Shown piece by piece: positions 6,603-8,709 of a DNA stretch of 8,709 nt. The notes under the pieces are model-generated. The model was not told the origin of the DNA, ran no database searches, and saw only the letters and a list, made by a program, of their open reading frames with translations. Position numbers and translations under genes: made by a program. The stretch comes from Elusimicrobiota bacterium (GTDB taxonomy: Bacteria; Elusimicrobiota; Elusimicrobia; UBA1565; JACRDR01), in assembly GCA_016212845.1 (NCBI GenBank), contig JACRDR010000020.1, positions 1 to 8,709 on the forward strand, written 5' to 3'. The stretch's first letter is position 1. Each line of letters begins with the position of its first letter.

Positions 6603-6626
6603 TATCGAGCCCCCGCTCGTCTGAAC

Positions 6627-7859
6627 ATGGACATTTTTACCCGGCTACGGGTCCTGCTTTGGGTGCTGGTTTTCTCCCTCTGGGGGACGATGGTCTACCA
6701 GTATCTCGGCGACGACAACGTCGAGCCCGAAGCGCAGATGCAGTGGTTCGCGAACCCGTTTAAGGGCTCGCTGCCGCTCCCCGTCGCGACCCCCGAACCG
6801 AAGCAGCCGCCCCCGGCGCAAGCTTTCCCCGAACCGGCCTCCGTCGTCGCCGCGCCCGCGGCCGTGCCCGCGGCCGCGACCGCCGTCGAGTCGCCGCCGG
6901 CGGAGGAGATCGTCGCGCTTCCCGCGCCGTGGGCGATGAAGGACAAGCGGCCGCTCGCGGCCGCGCCGCCGCCGTCGAACCACTTCATCAAGCCGATCAT
7001 GCCGAAGGTCCCGCGATCGGCCGAGCTTCCGCGGACGCCGCCGCAAAACACGCAGTCGCTGCGGCGCCACGACCTGCCCGTGCCGGACTCCTCCGCCTCC
7101 GCGCCCGCCGCGCCGAAGGGGTTCTCGTTCACGCAGCTCCGGCATTTCAACGTCTACACCGAAGGCGAGCCCGCCTCCGAGGATTTTCTCGACACGCTCG
7201 AGAAGCTGCACGCGAACCTGATGCTCGATCTCGCGGCCTTCTCGCCGTGGGCGCGCGAGGAGCGCGTCTCGATCTTCCTGTTCCGCAACCAAGACAGCTA
7301 CCGGCGCGTGACCGGCCGCCCCGCGTGGTCGGGCGGCGCGAGTTCGGTCTCCAAGCGCAAGATCTATCTCTACGAGTCGGAGGAGCTCATCGGCATCCTC
7401 GCGCACGAGCTCTGCCACATCTATTTCGACGGCTTCTTCGTGGGGGGGAAAACGAACCCGCTCTGGCTGAGCGAGGGGTTGGCGACCCTGGTCCAGGTCG
7501 AACGCGGCCTCTCGTCGCCGAACTGGCTCCCCGAGAATCTCGACGTGCTGCAGCGCGGCGGCGGCTTCACCTTCGACGACCTCATGCGCGTCGAGGACAC
7601 GTCGGGCGCCAACGACGACAACGTGCGGCTCTGGTACACGCAGTCCTACAGCGTCGTGCGCTTCCTGATCCGCGCGCAGTGGAAGTCCTCGTTCTTCCAT
7701 TTCTGCAAATTCCTGCGCGAAGGCCGGCCCACGCAGGAGGCGCTCTATCGCGCGTACGGCATGCCGTTCAACCGCGTGAAAGCGCTCGAGTACGCGTGGC
7801 GCTACGACATGGGTTCCCGCAAGCTCACGGGCCTCCACGCGAACGCCAACGCCCCATGA
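6627..7859 (+). CDS. Membrane-anchored metallopeptidase, gluzincin (peptidase MA-like)
   Basis: A 410-residue protein predicted to sit in the inner membrane with its catalytic part outside the cytoplasm. Residues 1-6 are short and polar, about 7-25 form one hydrophobic anchor (LRVLLWVLVFSLWGTMVYQYL), and about 45-170 are a Pro/Ala-rich spacer like that of TonB-type proteins. The C-terminal domain starts near FSFTQLRHFNVY. It has the zinc motif HELCH (260-264) in a GILAHELCHIYFDG context and, 18 residues later, the third ligand E283 in WLSEGLA, the gluzincin arrangement found in peptidase-MA-like domains. The C-terminal helices (WYTQSYSVVRFLIRA, then GRPTQEALYRAYGM) are usual for that group. 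The substrate is unknown. The ATG at 6627 has no clear Shine-Dalgarno and a short leader. It is a single-gene unit with its own promoter and terminator. Domain call is firm; cell role is not. Confidence 0.86.
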   Translation: MDIFTRLRVLLWVLVFSLWGTMVYQYLGDDNVEPEAQMQWFANPFKGSLPLPVATPEPKQPPPAQAFPEPASVVAAPAAVPAAATAVESPPAEEIVALPAPWAMKDKRPLAAAPPPSNHFIKPIMPKVPRSAELPRTPPQNTQSLRRHDLPVPDSSASAPAAPKGFSFTQLRHFNVYTEGEPASEDFLDTLEKLHANLMLDLAAFSPWAREERVSIFLFRNQDSYRRVTGRPAWSGGASSVSKRKIYLYESEELIGILAHELCHIYFDGFFVGGKTNPLWLSEGLATLVQVERGLSSPNWLPENLDVLQRGGGFTFDDLMRVEDTSGANDDNVRLWYTQSYSVVRFLIRAQWKSSFFHFCKFLREGRPTQEALYRAYGMPFNRVKALEYAWRYDMGSRKLTGLHANANAP

Positions 7860-7893
7860 CCTAAAAACCGGAAATATTTTCAAGGGTTCGCAT

Positions 7894-7929
7894 CGCCCGT
7901 TTCTCCGACGAGAAACGGGCGGCTTTTTT
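7894..7929 (+). terminator. Intrinsic (rho-independent) terminator
   Basis: A perfect 12-bp stem (7894-7905 with 7910-7921, core GCCCGTTTCT/AGAAACGGGC) closes a 4-nt loop, and is followed by GC and six T (7924-7929). It lies 35 bp after the metallopeptidase stop and 32 bp before the -35 of the mraZ promoter, so it isolates the dcw operon from upstream transcription. Confidence 0.93.
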
Positions 7930-7961
7930 CATGCCCTCCGCGGATGTCAAAAAAGTAGGCC

Positions 7962-7990
7962 TTGACAGAATAGGGTCGAACCTCTATACT
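7962..7990 (+). promoter_or_regulatory. Near-consensus sigma70 promoter of mraZ (Pmra)
   Basis: The -35 TTGACA (7962-7967) is a perfect match. The spacer is the ideal 17 bp, and the -10 TATACT (7985-7990) matches 5 of 6. Transcription would start near 7997, just before the GTGG repeats, giving a leader of about 67 nt to the mraZ ATG. It is the strongest-looking promoter in the window and fits the known presence of a main dcw promoter upstream of mraZ. Confidence 0.9.
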
Positions 7991-7999
7991 CCGCGAGCC

Positions 8000-8033
8000 G
8001 TGGGGGAAAGTGGAGCACGGTGGTGGAAAGTGG
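8000..8033 (+). promoter_or_regulatory. MraZ operator: four GTGG boxes with 10-bp period
   Basis: GTGG begins at 8000, 8010, 8020 and 8030, exactly one helical turn apart. The 10-mers are GTGGGGGAAA, GTGGAGCACG, GTGGTGGAAA and GTGGTGAACC; units 1 and 3 end in AAA, so AAAGTGG occurs at 8007 and 8027. MraZ proteins are known to bind short direct repeats with a GTG(G) core and a 10-bp period ahead of their own gene, in E. coli and in mycoplasmas. The array starts just after the inferred transcription start, as expected for autorepression. Binding by this MraZ is inferred, not shown. Confidence 0.85.
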
Positions 8034-8063
8034 TGAACCAGACCCCCGCGGCGGAAACCATGA

Positions 8064-8507
8064 ATGCCCGCGCTAACCGGACGCTTCGAGCACTCGGTGG
8101 ACGACAAGAACCGCATGTTCGTCCCGTCGCGCTTCCGGGAGCAGCTCACGGAGGAAGCGGGCAAGCGCTTTCATCTCGCGAAGGGAGCGGACGGCTGTCT
8201 GTGGGTCTTCCTTCCTTCCCAATGGGAGAAGTTCGTGGCGGACGCCTCGGCGAAGGACTTCAAGTCTCCGGAAACCAAGAGAGCTTTCGTCCGGGAGCTG
8301 TTCTCGCGGTCGGCGGAGCCGATGCTGGACGAGCAGGGGCGGATCACCCTGCCGCAGCACCTCAAGGAATCCGCGGGTTTGAAGAAGGATTTGGTGGTGC
8401 TCGGCGTTGGATCGCGCGCCGAGATCTGGGACAAGGCGACTCTGGAGAAGCGGGAGAAAGCCGCGTCGAAGGATTTCGACAAGGTGATCTCCTCGATTGA
8501 CCTCTGA
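8064..8507 (+). CDS. mraZ: Transcriptional regulator MraZ
   Basis: A 147-residue DNA-binding protein with two AbrB-like MraZ repeats, the usual family length. The first repeat has FEHSVDDKNRMFVPSRFR (DKNR at 14-17, where Gly is more usual than Asn). The second has DEQGRITLP (89-97) and ends VLGVGSRAEIW (112-122). MraZ forms a ring-like oligomer that binds repeated boxes upstream of its own gene and usually represses the dcw operon. The ATG at 8064 is chosen over an out-of-frame ATG at 8060 because it fits the family N-terminus and because GGAAA (8053-8057) is 6 nt from it but only 2 nt from the other. It is followed by rsmH with a 1-bp overlap (TGATG), the standard dcw order. Four putative operator boxes lie 30-64 bp upstream of the start codon. 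Confidence 0.96.
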   Translation: MPALTGRFEHSVDDKNRMFVPSRFREQLTEEAGKRFHLAKGADGCLWVFLPSQWEKFVADASAKDFKSPETKRAFVRELFSRSAEPMLDEQGRITLPQHLKESAGLKKDLVVLGVGSRAEIWDKATLEKREKAASKDFDKVISSIDL

Positions 8508-8709
8508 TGCCCACTTTGGAAATGGAATACACCCACGAGCCGGTGCTTCTCGACGAGGCGGTCTCCCGCCTGGTCTGGGACCCGTCCGGCCTCTACGTCG
8601 ACTGCACGGTCGGCTTGGGGGGGCATTCCGAAAAGATCCTCGACACGATTTCGGCCCAGGGAAAATTGCTGGGAATGGACATGGACCCCGAAGCCCTTGA
8701 GTTAACGGA
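8507..8709 (+). CDS. rsmH: 16S rRNA (cytosine(1402)-N4)-methyltransferase RsmH (MraW), 5' part
   Basis: The first 67 codons of a gene that runs out of the window; the usual length is about 300-315. RsmH methylates N4 of C1402 in the 16S rRNA decoding centre using SAM. The visible part shows YTHEPVLLDEAV (8-19), then YVDCTVGLGGHSEKIL (30-45) with the SAM-binding GLGGHS at 36-41, and LLGMDMDPEAL (54-64) with acidic D58 and D60, all in the family order. The ATG at 8507 overlaps the mraZ TGA by one base, so translation is probably coupled. mraZ-rsmH is the typical start of the dcw cluster; ftsL, ftsI and mur genes would be expected beyond the right edge. Confidence 0.96.
   Translation, partial: MPTLEMEYTHEPVLLDEAVSRLVWDPSGLYVDCTVGLGGHSEKILDTISAQGKLLGMDMDPEALELT

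Noticed and set aside
6488..6626. Replication origin near the mnmE-mnmG-rsmG cluster
   Set aside because: No DnaA boxes (TTATNCACA or complement) were seen in either intergenic gap, although these genes are often origin-linked.
7931..8500. 189-codon frame over the mraZ promoter and gene, including an out-of-frame ATG at 8060
   Set aside because: It covers the promoter, the operator repeats and mraZ in the wrong frame, has no family features, and its ATG at 8060 is only 2 nt from the ribosome-binding site.

Overview
The window comes from a GC-rich (roughly two-thirds G+C by eye) bacterial chromosome. It is almost fully coding and every gene is on the + strand. The housekeeping genes khpB(jag)-mnmE-mnmG-rsmG are the set that usually sits near the replication origin, and mraZ-rsmH is the start of the dcw (division and cell wall) cluster. 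The single membrane anchor and Pro/Ala-rich spacer on the metallopeptidase would suit a diderm. The phylum cannot be fixed from the sequence. A high-GC uncultured lineage such as Elusimicrobiota, Acidobacteriota or a deltaproteobacterial group is possible, but this is only a guess.

Region 1 (1-6487) is one tightly packed operon of seven genes in which every junction overlaps: khpB (3' part), mnmE, an MFS transporter of Spinster type, a multi-pass membrane protein (possibly YIP1-like), mnmG, rsmG and a 165-residue membrane protein. Overlaps are TTGA, 35 bp, 8 bp, ATGA, GTGA and ATGA. MnmE and MnmG form the enzyme that modifies the wobble uridine of certain tRNAs, and RsmG methylates 16S rRNA. 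KhpB is an RNA-binding protein. Two membrane-protein genes are wedged between the two subunits of the tRNA enzyme, and no parA/parB pair follows rsmG, which is where it often lies in other bacteria.

Region 2 (6488-7930) is a single-gene unit. A 139-bp gap holds a 12-bp palindrome, an inverted/direct repeat cluster and an extended -10 promoter. It is followed by a membrane-anchored gluzincin metallopeptidase (HELCH plus downstream Glu) and a strong intrinsic terminator.

Region 3 (7931-8709) starts the dcw cluster. A near-consensus sigma70 promoter is followed by four GTGG boxes spaced exactly 10 bp apart (a putative MraZ operator), then mraZ and the 5' part of rsmH. The layout suggests that MraZ represses its own operon.

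No mobile element, CRISPR array, tRNA or rRNA gene was seen. Most of the window is ordinary core genome. The points most worth a second look are the transporter pair inside the mnmE-mnmG operon, the MraZ operator, the shortened MnmG, and the uncharacterised metallopeptidase with its own regulated-looking promoter.
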